A DNA stretch of 16,179 bases from Myxococcales bacterium (GCA_020430865.1 JAGQIY010001120.1:1-16179); one strand, 5' to 3'. Numbered from the stretch's first letter, positions 6,898 to 14,850 are shown. Numbers and translations: made by a program. Notes: generated by a model from the letters alone, not told the origin.

Positions 6898-9234
6898 ATG
6901 TGGGAGACACTTCCGGAGTTTGGCACTGGGGTCCTGTACGCCGTGCTGGTCGCAGCGGCTTACACCTTCGCGGTATCGGTCGCATCTGCGCGGGGAAACC
7001 CGAGGCTGCTCAGCGCCGCGCGCTGGGGAGCGTACGGAACCTGTGCGTTGATCGGGTTGGGGGTGCTGCTCCTGGCGTATGCGTTCATCACGCATGATTT
7101 CCGCATCAGATACGTAGCTCGCTACTCCGATCGGTCGATGACCGATCCGTACTTGCTGACGGCGCTGTGGGGAGGCCAGGATGGCTCGCTGCTCTGGTGG
7201 TCGTTCCTGATGGCGATCTACACGTCGAGCTGCGTGGCCTGGATGCGGGGCAAGTACCGCGCCCTCCAGCCGTACGTGATCGCGACCCTGATGGTGATCA
7301 TCAGCTTCTTCGGGGTCTTGATGCTGTTCGCGGCGAACCCCTTCGAGGTGGCGATCGGTGGCGGAAAGCTGGACGGCGAGGGCCTGAACCCGCTGCTCCA
7401 GAACTTCTACATGATCATCCACCCACCAAGCCTCTACATCGGCTTCGTGGGCTGCTCGATCCCGTTCGCCTTCGCCATGTCCGCGCTGGTCACCGGGCGC
7501 CTCGACAACGAGTGGATCAATGCCGCGCGGAAGTGGATGCTGTTCGCCTGGCTGTTCCTCAGCATCGGCAACGCCCTCGGCATGCTGTGGGCATACGAGG
7601 AGCTTGGCTGGGGCGGCTACTGGGCCTGGGATCCAGTGGAGAACGCCGCCTGCCTGCCCTGGTTCACGGCCTCCGCCTACCTCCACTCGACCATGATCCA
7701 AGAGCGTCGCGTGATGTTCAAAGTATGGAACTTGTTCCTGATTTGCTTCACCTTCTTCCTCACGATCTTCGGCACCTTCCTGACTCGCTCGGGGATGATC
7801 GCGAGCGTGCACTCGTTCGCTCAGAGCGAGATCGGCATCTTCTTCGTCTACTTCATGGTCTTCATCCTGTTCGTCAGCACGCTGCTGATCGTGCTCAGGA
7901 TCCCGAAGCTGCTGAGCGAGTCCCACATCGAGTCGGTGGCCAGCCGTGAGGCCGCGTTCGTGCTCAACAACTGGGCGCTGGTCGCGATCCCCGTGTTCAT
8001 CGCCGTCACCACGCTCTACCCCAAGATCAGCGAGTGGATTTACAAGGAATCGGTGAGCGTCGGCGCGCCCTTCTACAATCGCTGGCTCGCTCCGATGGGC
8101 ATCGCCGTGTTCCTCTTGATGGGCGTCGCGCCACTGCTCGGCTGGCGCAAGACCACGGGTGAGGCGCTGCTCAAAGCCGCGACGATTCCCGCCATCGTGG
8201 CGGTGGTGGTCGGTGCGCTGCACCTGCTGCTGGGGACCCGCCTGGGCTATCCCGCGATCGTGGAGCAGGACGTCTTCTACGTGGATGCCTGGTACGGACC
8301 GGCGCTGCGCTACTTCGGCATGGTGGTGCCGCTGCTGATCGTTTCGCTGAGCGCCTTCAACGTGGCGGTCATCGTCCAGGAGTTCCAGCGCGGCACCGCG
8401 GCCCGTATGCGCAACACCAGGGAAGGCGCCTTCACCGCGCTGCTGCGACTGGTGAGCAAGAATCGGCGCCGCTACGGCGGCTACGTGGTGCACTTCGGCA
8501 TCATCTTCATGTTCATGGGCTTCGTCGGACGATCGTGGGGCGCCGACAAGGAGGTCAGCCTGATGCCGGGCCAGACCTACCAGCTGCGCGACTACGAGGT
8601 GCAGTACAAGGGGCCGCGGATGGAAGTGGACACCACCAAACGCATGATCTTCGCAGACATGCTGGTGTCTCACGTCTCGAGCGATGGCAAGCGCACGCTG
8701 ATCGGCGAAGCCAGCCCCGCCAAGTTCATCTACCGCAAGGGGGGGATGCCAACGACCGAGGTCAGCATCCTCCGCGGCTTCCGCGCGGATTTCTACTCGA
8801 TCCTCGGCTCGGCAGATCCCAGCAGCAAGCGTGCGACGTTCCACCTGCACGTGAACCCGATGGTGAGCTGGATCTGGCTGGGCGTCGGCATCCTGATCAT
8901 CGGCGCCATCGTCAGCCTCTGGCCTGACGTCAGCCTGAGTGAAGCCACGGTGCTGAGCTACGCGCGAGTCGGAATGGGTGCGGCGACGGGCCTGATGTTC
9001 GCGCTGCTGTTCGCCGCGGCGCCGGCCAGCGCCTCGGCGCACACCGTCACGGCGCGCGCCCCTCCCAGCGCCCGGGCCGCTCCCGGAGAGATGCCGGAGC
9101 TCAGCCGTTTGCCGTGGGAGATGCTCGGGGCCACCGCGGGTGGTCTCGTGCTGGGCGTCGGCACCGTGGTCGGTGTATATCGACGGCGCCGCAGGGCCCG
9201 CTTCCAGCGAAGCGGCCCCAAGAAGCCCGCCTGA
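6898..9234 (+). CDS. ccmF: Cytochrome c heme lyase subunit CcmF with C-terminal extension
   Basis: A 778-residue inner-membrane protein of System I cytochrome c maturation. It takes heme from CcmE and helps attach it to CXXCH of apocytochromes. The tryptophan-rich WGGYWAWDPVEN is at 238-249. All four histidines expected for CcmF are present: H175 (in HPPSLYIG) and H305 (ASVHSF) as periplasmic heme ligands, and H263 (YLHS) and H532 (VVHFG) in membrane helices. They lie at offsets matching E. coli CcmF closely for the first three. About 14 or more hydrophobic segments are visible, with a periplasmic domain at about 546-655. After the usual last helix (656-676) there are about 100 extra residues. 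These hold a signal-like hydrophobic stretch ending ASASA (692-714), a Pro/Ala-rich linker, another membrane helix (743-760) and a basic RRRRRARF tail. ATG at 6898; a GAGG lies 17 bases upstream, rather far. Seven bases separate it from the next gene. Confidence 0.94.
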   Translation: MWETLPEFGTGVLYAVLVAAAYTFAVSVASARGNPRLLSAARWGAYGTCALIGLGVLLLAYAFITHDFRIRYVARYSDRSMTDPYLLTALWGGQDGSLLWWSFLMAIYTSSCVAWMRGKYRALQPYVIATLMVIISFFGVLMLFAANPFEVAIGGGKLDGEGLNPLLQNFYMIIHPPSLYIGFVGCSIPFAFAMSALVTGRLDNEWINAARKWMLFAWLFLSIGNALGMLWAYEELGWGGYWAWDPVENAACLPWFTASAYLHSTMIQERRVMFKVWNLFLICFTFFLTIFGTFLTRSGMIASVHSFAQSEIGIFFVYFMVFILFVSTLLIVLRIPKLLSESHIESVASREAAFVLNNWALVAIPVFIAVTTLYPKISEWIYKESVSVGAPFYNRWLAPMGIAVFLLMGVAPLLGWRKTTGEALLKAATIPAIVAVVVGALHLLLGTRLGYPAIVEQDVFYVDAWYGPALRYFGMVVPLLIVSLSAFNVAVIVQEFQRGTAARMRNTREGAFTALLRLVSKNRRRYGGYVVHFGIIFMFMGFVGRSWGADKEVSLMPGQTYQLRDYEVQYKGPRMEVDTTKRMIFADMLVSHVSSDGKRTLIGEASPAKFIYRKGGMPTTEVSILRGFRADFYSILGSADPSSKRATFHLHVNPMVSWIWLGVGILIIGAIVSLWPDVSLSEATVLSYARVGMGAATGLMFALLFAAAPASASAHTVTARAPPSARAAPGEMPELSRLPWEMLGATAGGLVLGVGTVVGVYRRRRRARFQRSGPKKPA

Positions 9235-9241
9235 GCGCCGC

Positions 9242-10453
9242 ATGAGTGAACGCGAAGAGTCCGTCTCGAAGTCCAAGCGCAAGTCCGGCTCCAAAGCCGA
9301 CAAGCGCGCGAAGTCTGGGCCAAAGAAGGACGGCAAGCGCCGGTCTGGCTCGATCTCGACCGATCCACCGACCGCCGGAGCCCGGCGCCAGGATGAGCTC
9401 GAGCGGCCCGATTCGAGCCGCGAGTATCGGTCGTCGCGCACGAAGGCCGTCGTGGCTTCCGAGCCCGCGGCGCCGACCAAGCTCGACGAGGTGTTCGAGG
9501 TCGCAGGTCGCCACAAGGTCTGGGCAGTGCCGATCATCCTGGTCGTCGCGCTGGGCACCGGCCTCTACGCCGGCGTGGGTACGGCGCTCCTGGTCCTGGC
9601 TGGCTCGTTTCTGCTGCTGGTGATCTCGGCCTTCTGGGCCTCGGTGCAGAGCCTGACTGGCGAGGCGGACCTCAACCTGGACGAAGCGCTCAGTCTGGCA
9701 GCGCCCAGCGCAGAGCTGGAGCAGAAGCGGGCCACGCTGCGCGCCCTGAAGGACCTCGAGTTCGAGCACAACATCGGCAAGATCAGCGACGCCGACTACA
9801 AGGATCTTTCCGCGCGGTATCGGGCGGAGGCCAAGCGGCTGTTGCAGCAGCTGAGCGACGTCGAGGGGGAGTCTCGCAAGCGCGCCGAGCAGCTGTTCAA
9901 GCTGAAGCTGCTCGAGGCCGACCCCGATGCGCGTCTCGTCTACGACGAGGAGACGGAGGACGCGCTCTCCGAGCTGTCCGCGGAGAACCGCGAGCGGGTC
10001 GAGGGAGTGCTGATGCAGGCAGCCTTGAACGCCGCAAAGTCCAAGGCACGGGGCCAGCGGCCAGCGGACGACCACGCGGCGGAGGACGAGGCGGACGAGG
10101 CCGGAGCACAGGCCACGGAAGACGCGGACGACGATACCAACCTGGAGACAGACCCCGCGGAAGACTTGGAGCAGCCAGCCGAGGAAGCCGGTGAGGTGTC
10201 GCCCGATGGCGAAGCAGCCGACGAAGGGTTCGTGGACGACCCCGTCAGGACGCCGCCGGTCAGCGGCGGACCGAGCCGACGTTGCAAGGTCTGCGAAACG
10301 CGAAACCCGCTTGAAAACACCCGCTGTAGTGGCTGCAACTCACACCTCGCGGAAGCAAACCAGATCCTCTGCAGCGCCTGCCCCGCTGTCTACCCGGACT
10401 CCCAGGATGCGTGTCCAGTGTGCGGCGTTGCGGCGCCCGTGGAGCAGGACTGA
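9242..10453 (+). CDS. Zinc-ribbon membrane protein linked to cytochrome c maturation (CcmI-like)
   Basis: A 403-residue membrane protein starting seven bases after ccmF. Layout: a Lys/Ser-rich cytoplasmic N-terminus (1-65), two adjacent transmembrane helices (about 92-110 and 112-135), and a helical hairpin with the pattern LRALKDLEFEHNIGKISDAD then YKDLSARYRAEAKRLLQQL (166-204). An acidic low-complexity linker (about 270-340) follows. At the C-terminus are two CxxC-type zinc ribbons with cysteines at 348/351, 362/365, 377/380 and 391/394. The helical hairpin resembles the short motif after the membrane anchor in CcmI/CcmH-type assembly proteins. I therefore infer a role in heme lyase assembly, but the zinc-ribbon tail is not a standard part of that family. 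No enzymatic motif is visible. The next gene begins four bases after its stop. Confidence 0.82.
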   Translation: MSEREESVSKSKRKSGSKADKRAKSGPKKDGKRRSGSISTDPPTAGARRQDELERPDSSREYRSSRTKAVVASEPAAPTKLDEVFEVAGRHKVWAVPIILVVALGTGLYAGVGTALLVLAGSFLLLVISAFWASVQSLTGEADLNLDEALSLAAPSAELEQKRATLRALKDLEFEHNIGKISDADYKDLSARYRAEAKRLLQQLSDVEGESRKRAEQLFKLKLLEADPDARLVYDEETEDALSELSAENRERVEGVLMQAALNAAKSKARGQRPADDHAAEDEADEAGAQATEDADDDTNLETDPAEDLEQPAEEAGEVSPDGEAADEGFVDDPVRTPPVSGGPSRRCKVCETRNPLENTRCSGCNSHLAEANQILCSACPAVYPDSQDACPVCGVAAPVEQD

Positions 10454-10457
10454 CGCC

Positions 10458-11816
10458 ATGAAGCGTTTTCACATCGCCCACTTCGCGCGACTGATCGCCT
10501 GCGTCGTCGCCTTGATCACGCTACCGAGCTCCGCGCAAACGCCAGCAGCCGGCGCAGCGCCCGCAGCAAAGCCTGCCGCTGTGCCGAAGCCTGCCGCTGC
10601 GCCAGGCGCCTCTGCTGCGCCAGGCGCCTCTGCTGCGCCGGGCGCCGGCATGCCAGCGGGTCACCCCAGGGTGAGCCCCAGCGACAGCGAGCTCGGCTTC
10701 AACCCCGTACCGGACCGAAGCACCCCGAGTCCGTTGGTACCGAAGCACACCATCGAGGTCCACGTCGTGGACGCGAACGGCAAGGCGTTGCCAGGCGTCG
10801 AGGTGAAGCTCGGCATCCTGCGCCAGTCGGTCGCCGCAGGGGAGGATCGAGAGCACCGCACGGCGACCTCGGACGCCAGCGGCATCGTGCGCTTCGACAA
10901 GCTGCCTGGACACGACACGAGCTACTCGTATCGCATCAGCGTCACCCGCGACGGAGCCAACTTCGCGGCGCCCCCGTTCAACCTCGACGAGAACAACGGG
11001 CAACAGGTGATCCTGCACCTCTACGACGTGGTGAGAGATCTGGCGGCGACGCGCCTCGGCATGTTCGGCATGCTGTTCGTCGAGACCCGAGACGACGTCT
11101 TCCAGTTCGAGGTGATGTTCCGCGTGTTCAACATCGGGCGCACCGCCTGGGTGCCGGAGAACGTCAGCATCGGCCTGCCTCAGGGCTGGAAGGCCTTCCG
11201 TGCCCAGGATGCGATGAGCGACATCCGCTTCGAGAACATCGACGATCGCGTGGTACTGCGGGGCACTTTTACCCCAGGGCAACACGAGGTCGGCTTCACG
11301 TTTCAGGTGCCGAACGATCAGACCGAGCGCCGGAGCTTCGACATCCGCTTGCCGCCGCGGGTCGGTCAGATGCAGGTGATCGCCGCCGCACCCCAGACGA
11401 TGGACCTGGAGGTAGCAGGCTTCGACGCTGCCAAGCCCATGGCTGGCAACGATGGCTCGCGCAACCTGGTGACCATCAAGCGCATGCAGCCGGGAGACGG
11501 CGCGCTCGAGCGCCTGACCATCACCCTGAGTGGCATCCCCACTCGCGGACCAGGCGCTTGGATCGCGGTCGGGATCGCCATCGCGGTCGTCGCCGCGGGC
11601 CTGTTCTTCGCCCTGCGTCGAGATCCGGATCACAAGGACGAGAAGGCACCAGAAGAGCTGATCGAAGCCCAGGAGCTGATCCTCGACGAGCTGGTGCGCC
11701 TGACCCAGGCACACGCCCGAGGCGACATCGGCCCCAAGACGTTCGAGAAGGCGCGACGCGGCCTGCTGGACGCCGCCGCCCGACTCAACCAGCAGCTGGG
11801 CAGCCCGGCGTCCTGA
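10458..11816 (+). CDS. Secreted, membrane-anchored protein with carboxypeptidase-regulatory-like domain
   Basis: A 452-residue protein. A signal peptide (MKRFHIAHFARLIACVVALI, cleavage after SSA near residue 26) is followed by an Ala/Pro-rich segment (28-70) built partly from a DNA tandem repeat. A beta-rich domain at about 97-190 (HTIEVHVVDANGKALPGVEV, ATSDASGIVRFDKLPG) has the pattern of carboxypeptidase-regulatory/transthyretin-like domains. A second beta-rich region (about 200-360) contains FNIGRTAWVPENVSIGLPQG and IDDRVVLRGTFTPGQHEVGF. A transmembrane helix (366-386) is followed by a cytoplasmic helical hairpin, ELIEAQELILDELVRLTQAH then ARGDIGPKTFEKARRGLLDA, similar in design to the hairpin in the upstream gene. 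Its place four bases after that gene suggests a shared complex, perhaps apocytochrome handling. That function is inference. No family name can be assigned with certainty. Confidence 0.8.
   Translation: MKRFHIAHFARLIACVVALITLPSSAQTPAAGAAPAAKPAAVPKPAAAPGASAAPGASAAPGAGMPAGHPRVSPSDSELGFNPVPDRSTPSPLVPKHTIEVHVVDANGKALPGVEVKLGILRQSVAAGEDREHRTATSDASGIVRFDKLPGHDTSYSYRISVTRDGANFAAPPFNLDENNGQQVILHLYDVVRDLAATRLGMFGMLFVETRDDVFQFEVMFRVFNIGRTAWVPENVSIGLPQGWKAFRAQDAMSDIRFENIDDRVVLRGTFTPGQHEVGFTFQVPNDQTERRSFDIRLPPRVGQMQVIAAAPQTMDLEVAGFDAAKPMAGNDGSRNLVTIKRMQPGDGALERLTITLSGIPTRGPGAWIAVGIAIAVVAAGLFFALRRDPDHKDEKAPEELIEAQELILDELVRLTQAHARGDIGPKTFEKARRGLLDAAARLNQQLGSPAS
10597..10646 (+). repeat. 18-base tandem repeat coding Ala-Pro-Gly-Ala-Ser-Ala
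   Basis: The unit CTGCGCCAGGCGCCTCTG occurs exactly twice in succession (10597-10614 and 10615-10632), followed by a diverging third copy. It encodes the Ala/Pro/Gly-rich linker behind the signal peptide. Eighteen bases keep the frame, so copy-number change would only alter linker length. Confidence 0.75.
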
Positions 11817-12057
11817 GGCCGTGGACGCGGCGCTGGGCCCGACCACGAGCCCATGATCTCGCCGGAGCACCTCCATCCGCCCGCGCAACTACCTCGCGCC
11901 TCGGTCTGGTGCGTCGGCTCTTGCGAGGCGCCGCACTCCAGTCGCCACGCAGCTTTGTGCTCGGCGAGGACGAGAAGATCACATTTACAGGACGACCCAC
12001 CCGAAGAATGATATCCACACCCTGGGGATAGCTTTGGGAAAACCCTGCTGAGAGCTG

Positions 12058-12100
12058 GGGTACGGATCCGGGAGAACCCAGAGGTCGCGGATCGGTACCC
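12058..12100. repeat. 43-base near-perfect inverted repeat in the origin-like region
   Basis: The arms are GGGTACGGATCCG (12058-12070) and CGGATCGGTACCC (12088-12100). They are reverse complements at 12 of 13 positions, with a 17-base loop. No T-run follows either side. It sits between the first pair of DnaA-like boxes and the A/T-rich segment. Function is unknown; a protein-binding site or a structured RNA are both possible. Confidence 0.6.
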
Positions 12101-12259
12101 AAGTAGCCTACATCCCACTACCAGCATCCGTCCCCATGGGAGTGGACGCATTTCTCTCGTAATTTCATGTCCTTACAGAGTTTTCCCCGGTCTCCACAGG
12201 CCCTACTACAACGACCCTAAATTTAAATTTCCATAGATCTCTTAGAGTAGTCAGCCCCC

Positions 12260-12288
12260 TTGGATCCTGGCAGACCGTTCAGTAGAAA
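12260..12288 (+). promoter_or_regulatory. Possible sigma-70-type promoter for dnaN
   Basis: TTGGAT (12260-12265) and TAGAAA (12283-12288) are separated by 17 bases, and would start transcription about 60 bases before the dnaN ATG. Each hexamer departs from consensus at two positions or so, making this a moderate guess. Confidence 0.3.
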
Positions 12289-12356
12289 AAACGTACGGAG
12301 CAGGGGTCTCTCAACGGTAGCCCTCAGCGAAATCCACGACTAGACGTGAGGCCCAC

Positions 12357-13496
12357 ATGCACGTCGTCGTCAGCAAGAAGGACCTCCTACGCATCCTCAA
12401 TCGCTGTCAGGGAGTGGCCGACAAGAAGAGCACCATGCCGGTCCTCGGCAACGTCTTGCTCGAGGCTCGTGACGGCTCGATTCAGCTCTCGGCGACGGAC
12501 CTCTACGTCGCGGTACGTGGCTCGGTGAAGGCCGAGGTCGAGCAGCCCGGCACGATCGCCGTTGGTGCTCGAGATCTCTTCGACCGCGTGAAGATGATGC
12601 CCGAAGGGCAGGTGTCGATCAGCACCTCCGAGGGTGCAGCGACTACGATTCGTGCGGTCGGCTCCGCTCGTCGGTACACCCTGCATGGTATCCCCGGTGA
12701 CGAGTTCCCGAAGCTCCCCGCTCCCGACGACTCAGCGCCCTCGATGAATCTCCCCGTGGATACGCTGCACGACCTGATCAGCAAGACGCACTTCAGCATC
12801 TCGACCGACGAGACCCGCCTGCACCTCAACAGCGCGCTGTTCGAGTGGGAGGGCGAGCGTGTCCGCATGGTAACGACGGACGGCCATCGCCTGAGCAAGA
12901 TGGAGGTCACCGTCTCCGGAAAGAACGCGACCGCGACGATGCTGATCCCCAACAAGGGGATCCAGGAGCTCAAGCGCCTGTGTGACGAGGCGCGCGGCGA
13001 GAAGACCGACGACGCGTCTCCTGAGCTCGCCATGACCCAGAGCGGACCCAACGCGTTCTTCTCGCTGGGCGGCTTCCAGTTCAGCGTGAAGCTCGTCGAC
13101 GCTCAGTTCCCGCCCTACCAGCGCGTGATCCCCGAGCAGACCGAGCGGGCCATTCACGCGCCCAAGGATGCCGTGTACGACGCGCTGAGCGCGGTCAGCG
13201 TGGCGGCGAGCGATCGCACCGGCGGCGTGAAGCTGACCATCACGGACGACAAGATCCGCTTCGAGTCCGAGAGCCCCGAGAGCGGCGCCGGTTTCGACGA
13301 GATCGCAGTGGACTATCGTGGTCCCGAGGTGACGGTCGGCTTCAACGCGCGCTACTTCATGGACGTGCTGAAGGCGATCGACGACGACGAGGTGATCCTC
13401 GGCATCAGCGGCGAGCTGGATCCCGCGGTCGTGCGCCCGGTGCACGAGGACGCATCGAAGAACCACGTCGCCGTGATCATGCCCATGCGCATCTGA
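12357..13496 (+). CDS. dnaN: DNA polymerase III beta subunit (sliding clamp)
   Basis: A 379-residue protein that dimerises into a ring around DNA and tethers polymerase III and other partners. Recognisable blocks: the N-terminal MHVVVSKKDLLRILNRCQGV, DKKSTMPVLGNVLLE (22-36), the YTLHGIPGDEFPKLP region (107-121), MVTTDGHRLSKM (171-182), FQFSVKLVDAQFPPYQRVIP, and the C-terminal MPMRI that forms part of the partner-binding pocket. Length is normal for the family. A Shine-Dalgarno GAGG lies five bases before the ATG. It heads the replication cluster dnaN-recF-gyrB. The usual upstream dnaA gene is absent and the 540 bases before it are non-coding. Confidence 0.97.
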   Translation: MHVVVSKKDLLRILNRCQGVADKKSTMPVLGNVLLEARDGSIQLSATDLYVAVRGSVKAEVEQPGTIAVGARDLFDRVKMMPEGQVSISTSEGAATTIRAVGSARRYTLHGIPGDEFPKLPAPDDSAPSMNLPVDTLHDLISKTHFSISTDETRLHLNSALFEWEGERVRMVTTDGHRLSKMEVTVSGKNATATMLIPNKGIQELKRLCDEARGEKTDDASPELAMTQSGPNAFFSLGGFQFSVKLVDAQFPPYQRVIPEQTERAIHAPKDAVYDALSAVSVAASDRTGGVKLTITDDKIRFESESPESGAGFDEIAVDYRGPEVTVGFNARYFMDVLKAIDDDEVILGISGELDPAVVRPVHEDASKNHVAVIMPMRI

Positions 13497-13516
13497 GCTG
13501 CCGCTCCTGGCAGCTC
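13495..13516 (+). other. Stem-loop overlapping the dnaN stop codon
   Basis: GAGCTGCC (13495-13502) and GGCAGCTC (13509-13516) form a perfect eight-base-pair stem around GCTCCT. The left arm begins within the dnaN TGA, and the right arm ends 17 bases before the recF ATG. No T-run follows. It may reduce read-through or translation into recF, or protect the dnaN mRNA end. Confidence 0.5.
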
Positions 13517-13533
13517 GCGCAGCGAGCCAGCGT

Positions 13534-14643
13534 ATGGTCAATCCGCTGATCATCGAGTCGCTCTCGGTGCGTTGCTTCCGCAACATCGAGCGCATCGATT
13601 TCGAGCCGGCGCCACGCCTGAACGTCCTCGCCGGCGACAACGGCCAGGGCAAGACGAGCCTGCTCGAGGCGATCTACTTCCTCGCGACGAGCCGTTCATT
13701 TCGCGCCGAGCGGATGCGGGAGCTGGTGCGCGAAGGGGACCCCACTGCGAGCGTCAAGGCCAGCATCCTGGAGCAAGCCGAGCGCCGCGAGCAGCGAGCA
13801 GCGATCACCAACGGGCGCCGTAATCTGAAGCTCGATGGCAAGACCCCCGAGCGGCTGTCGAGCTATGCGACACGCACCCCGGTCGTCGTGTTTCATCCAG
13901 GCGATCTCCAGCTCGGCTCGGGCCCAGCGAGCGTACGACGTACACTGCTCGATCGCGTCGCCCTCTACTTCGAGCCCATCGCCATGGATCATCGGCTTCG
14001 CTACACGCGAGCCAGCAAGGAGCGTCAGCGCGTCCTCGACGAGCGTGGGACGGATGCCGCGGAGCTCGACGTCTTCGAGACACTCATGGCGCGCCACGGC
14101 TGCCACGTCCAGGCGGCGCACCGCCGTGCAGCGGAACGCCTGTCGACCGCCCTGGTACCAGCGTTTCGGCGGATGGCAGCGCCCGATCTGGTCTTGGGGG
14201 TGAGGTTCGCCGCGGGAGGCAGCGAGGACCAGGCCGAGTTCCTCTCGGCACTTCGCGCCCGTCGCCGCGCGGATATGCGTGCGCGCCGTCCTGGCTTCGG
14301 CCCTCAGAAGGACGAGCTCGAGCTGAGCATCGATGGCAGGTCGGTCAGACGCCACGCATCCCAGGGCCAGCTGCGTATCCTGACCTTGGCCCTGAAGCTC
14401 GCTGAGCTCGAGTGTGTGCGAGAGGCGCGTGGAGCGCACCCCATCTTGCTGCTCGACGATGTCTCCAGCGAGCTCGACCCCGAGCGCACTGGCGCCGTCT
14501 ATCGCTTCGTGCGCGAGGCGGTGTGTCAGGTCTTCGTGACGACCACCCGACCCGAGCTCTTCACCACCCCGGATCTCGAGCCTGGCGAACGCCTCGACTG
14601 GCGTCTCGCAGCCGGTGTGCTGAGCAGCGTGAGCCCACCCTGA
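13534..14643 (+). CDS. recF: DNA replication and repair protein RecF
   Basis: A 369-residue SMC-like ATPase that helps RecO and RecR load RecA at single-strand gaps. The N-terminal IIESLSVRCFRNIERIDFEP is characteristic. Walker A is GDNGQGKTS (34-42). The block VVVFHPGDLQLGSGPASVRR (117-136) is typical of RecF. The signature motif reads ASQGQLRILTLALKLAELE (275-293), and Walker B with D-loop is ILLLDDVSSELD (304-315), followed by VFVTTTRPELF. Length and motif order are normal. The ATG at 13534 lies 37 bases after dnaN with only a weak ribosome-binding site, consistent with the low expression often seen for recF. Confidence 0.96.
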   Translation: MVNPLIIESLSVRCFRNIERIDFEPAPRLNVLAGDNGQGKTSLLEAIYFLATSRSFRAERMRELVREGDPTASVKASILEQAERREQRAAITNGRRNLKLDGKTPERLSSYATRTPVVVFHPGDLQLGSGPASVRRTLLDRVALYFEPIAMDHRLRYTRASKERQRVLDERGTDAAELDVFETLMARHGCHVQAAHRRAAERLSTALVPAFRRMAAPDLVLGVRFAAGGSEDQAEFLSALRARRRADMRARRPGFGPQKDELELSIDGRSVRRHASQGQLRILTLALKLAELECVREARGAHPILLLDDVSSELDPERTGAVYRFVREAVCQVFVTTTRPELFTTPDLEPGERLDWRLAAGVLSSVSPP

Positions 14644-14831
14644 CCGCCCTCGTCGGCCCATCGCGAGTGCCCCTCGCGCGCTGCCGCGAGAGGGCGTCCG
14701 AGCAGTCGAAGTGCGCCCCGTGCGAGGGCGCCATCCAAGGCTGCTCGAACCCCCTGGCAGCTTCCCAGACCGCGCTTTCTAAGTTATTGAAAATAAAGAA
14801 CAATAAGCTTGACGTCTGGGGCGTTTTAAGT

Positions 14832-14850
14832 GGCTCCAAGGGGGCCTTTT
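14832..14850 (+). terminator. Possible intrinsic terminator or attenuator between recF and gyrB
   Basis: GGCTCC (14832-14837), loop AAG, and GGGGCC (14841-14846) form a six-pair stem with one G-T pair, followed directly by TTTT (14847-14850). This is the best terminator-like structure in the window. It may end the dnaN-recF transcript, or act as an attenuator if gyrB transcription starts upstream at the A/T island. Confidence 0.45.

Larger units (their letters stand above)
11817..12356. other. oriC: Candidate chromosomal origin region upstream of dnaN (no dnaA gene)
   Basis: This 540-base non-coding stretch lies where dnaA or oriC usually adjoins dnaN. DnaA-box-like nonamers (consensus TTATCCACA) are visible: ATATCCACA at 12011-12019 (8 of 9), the reverse complement of CTATCCCCA at 12023-12031 (7 of 9), and GTCTCCACA at 12190-12198 (7 of 9). 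GGGAAAAC (12036-12043) and GTTTTCCC (12180-12187) form an inverted pair. Bases 12141-12250 are 63 of 110 A/T, far above the surroundings, and include the palindrome AAATTTAAATTT (12219-12230), a plausible unwinding element. A long hairpin lies at 12058-12100. The boxes are few and imperfect, so this is a candidate only. The first part (11817-11990) shows nothing recognisable. Confidence 0.5.

Noticed and set aside
5914..9558. A 1214-codon open frame on the minus strand across ccmF and neighbours
   Set aside because: It is antisense to ccmF, whose heme-ligand histidines and tryptophan motif are clear. The product is rich in His, Arg, Glu and Asp with no domain pattern, as expected for the shadow frame of a GC-biased gene.
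10521..11888. A 455-codon minus-strand frame opposite the carboxypeptidase-regulatory-like gene
   Set aside because: It is antisense to a gene with signal peptide, membrane helix and tight operon spacing. Composition is typical of a shadow frame.
11785..12102. Possible gene on the minus strand before dnaN
   Set aside because: No domain, no ribosome-binding site and unusual composition; it crosses the hairpin and DnaA-like boxes.
12732..14661. Long minus-strand frames opposite dnaN and recF
   Set aside because: They overlap two confidently identified replication genes and show no recognisable motif.
14738..14762. tRNA-like arm with CGAACCCC
   Set aside because: Only one stem-loop forms; no acceptor stem, anticodon arm or D-arm is present.
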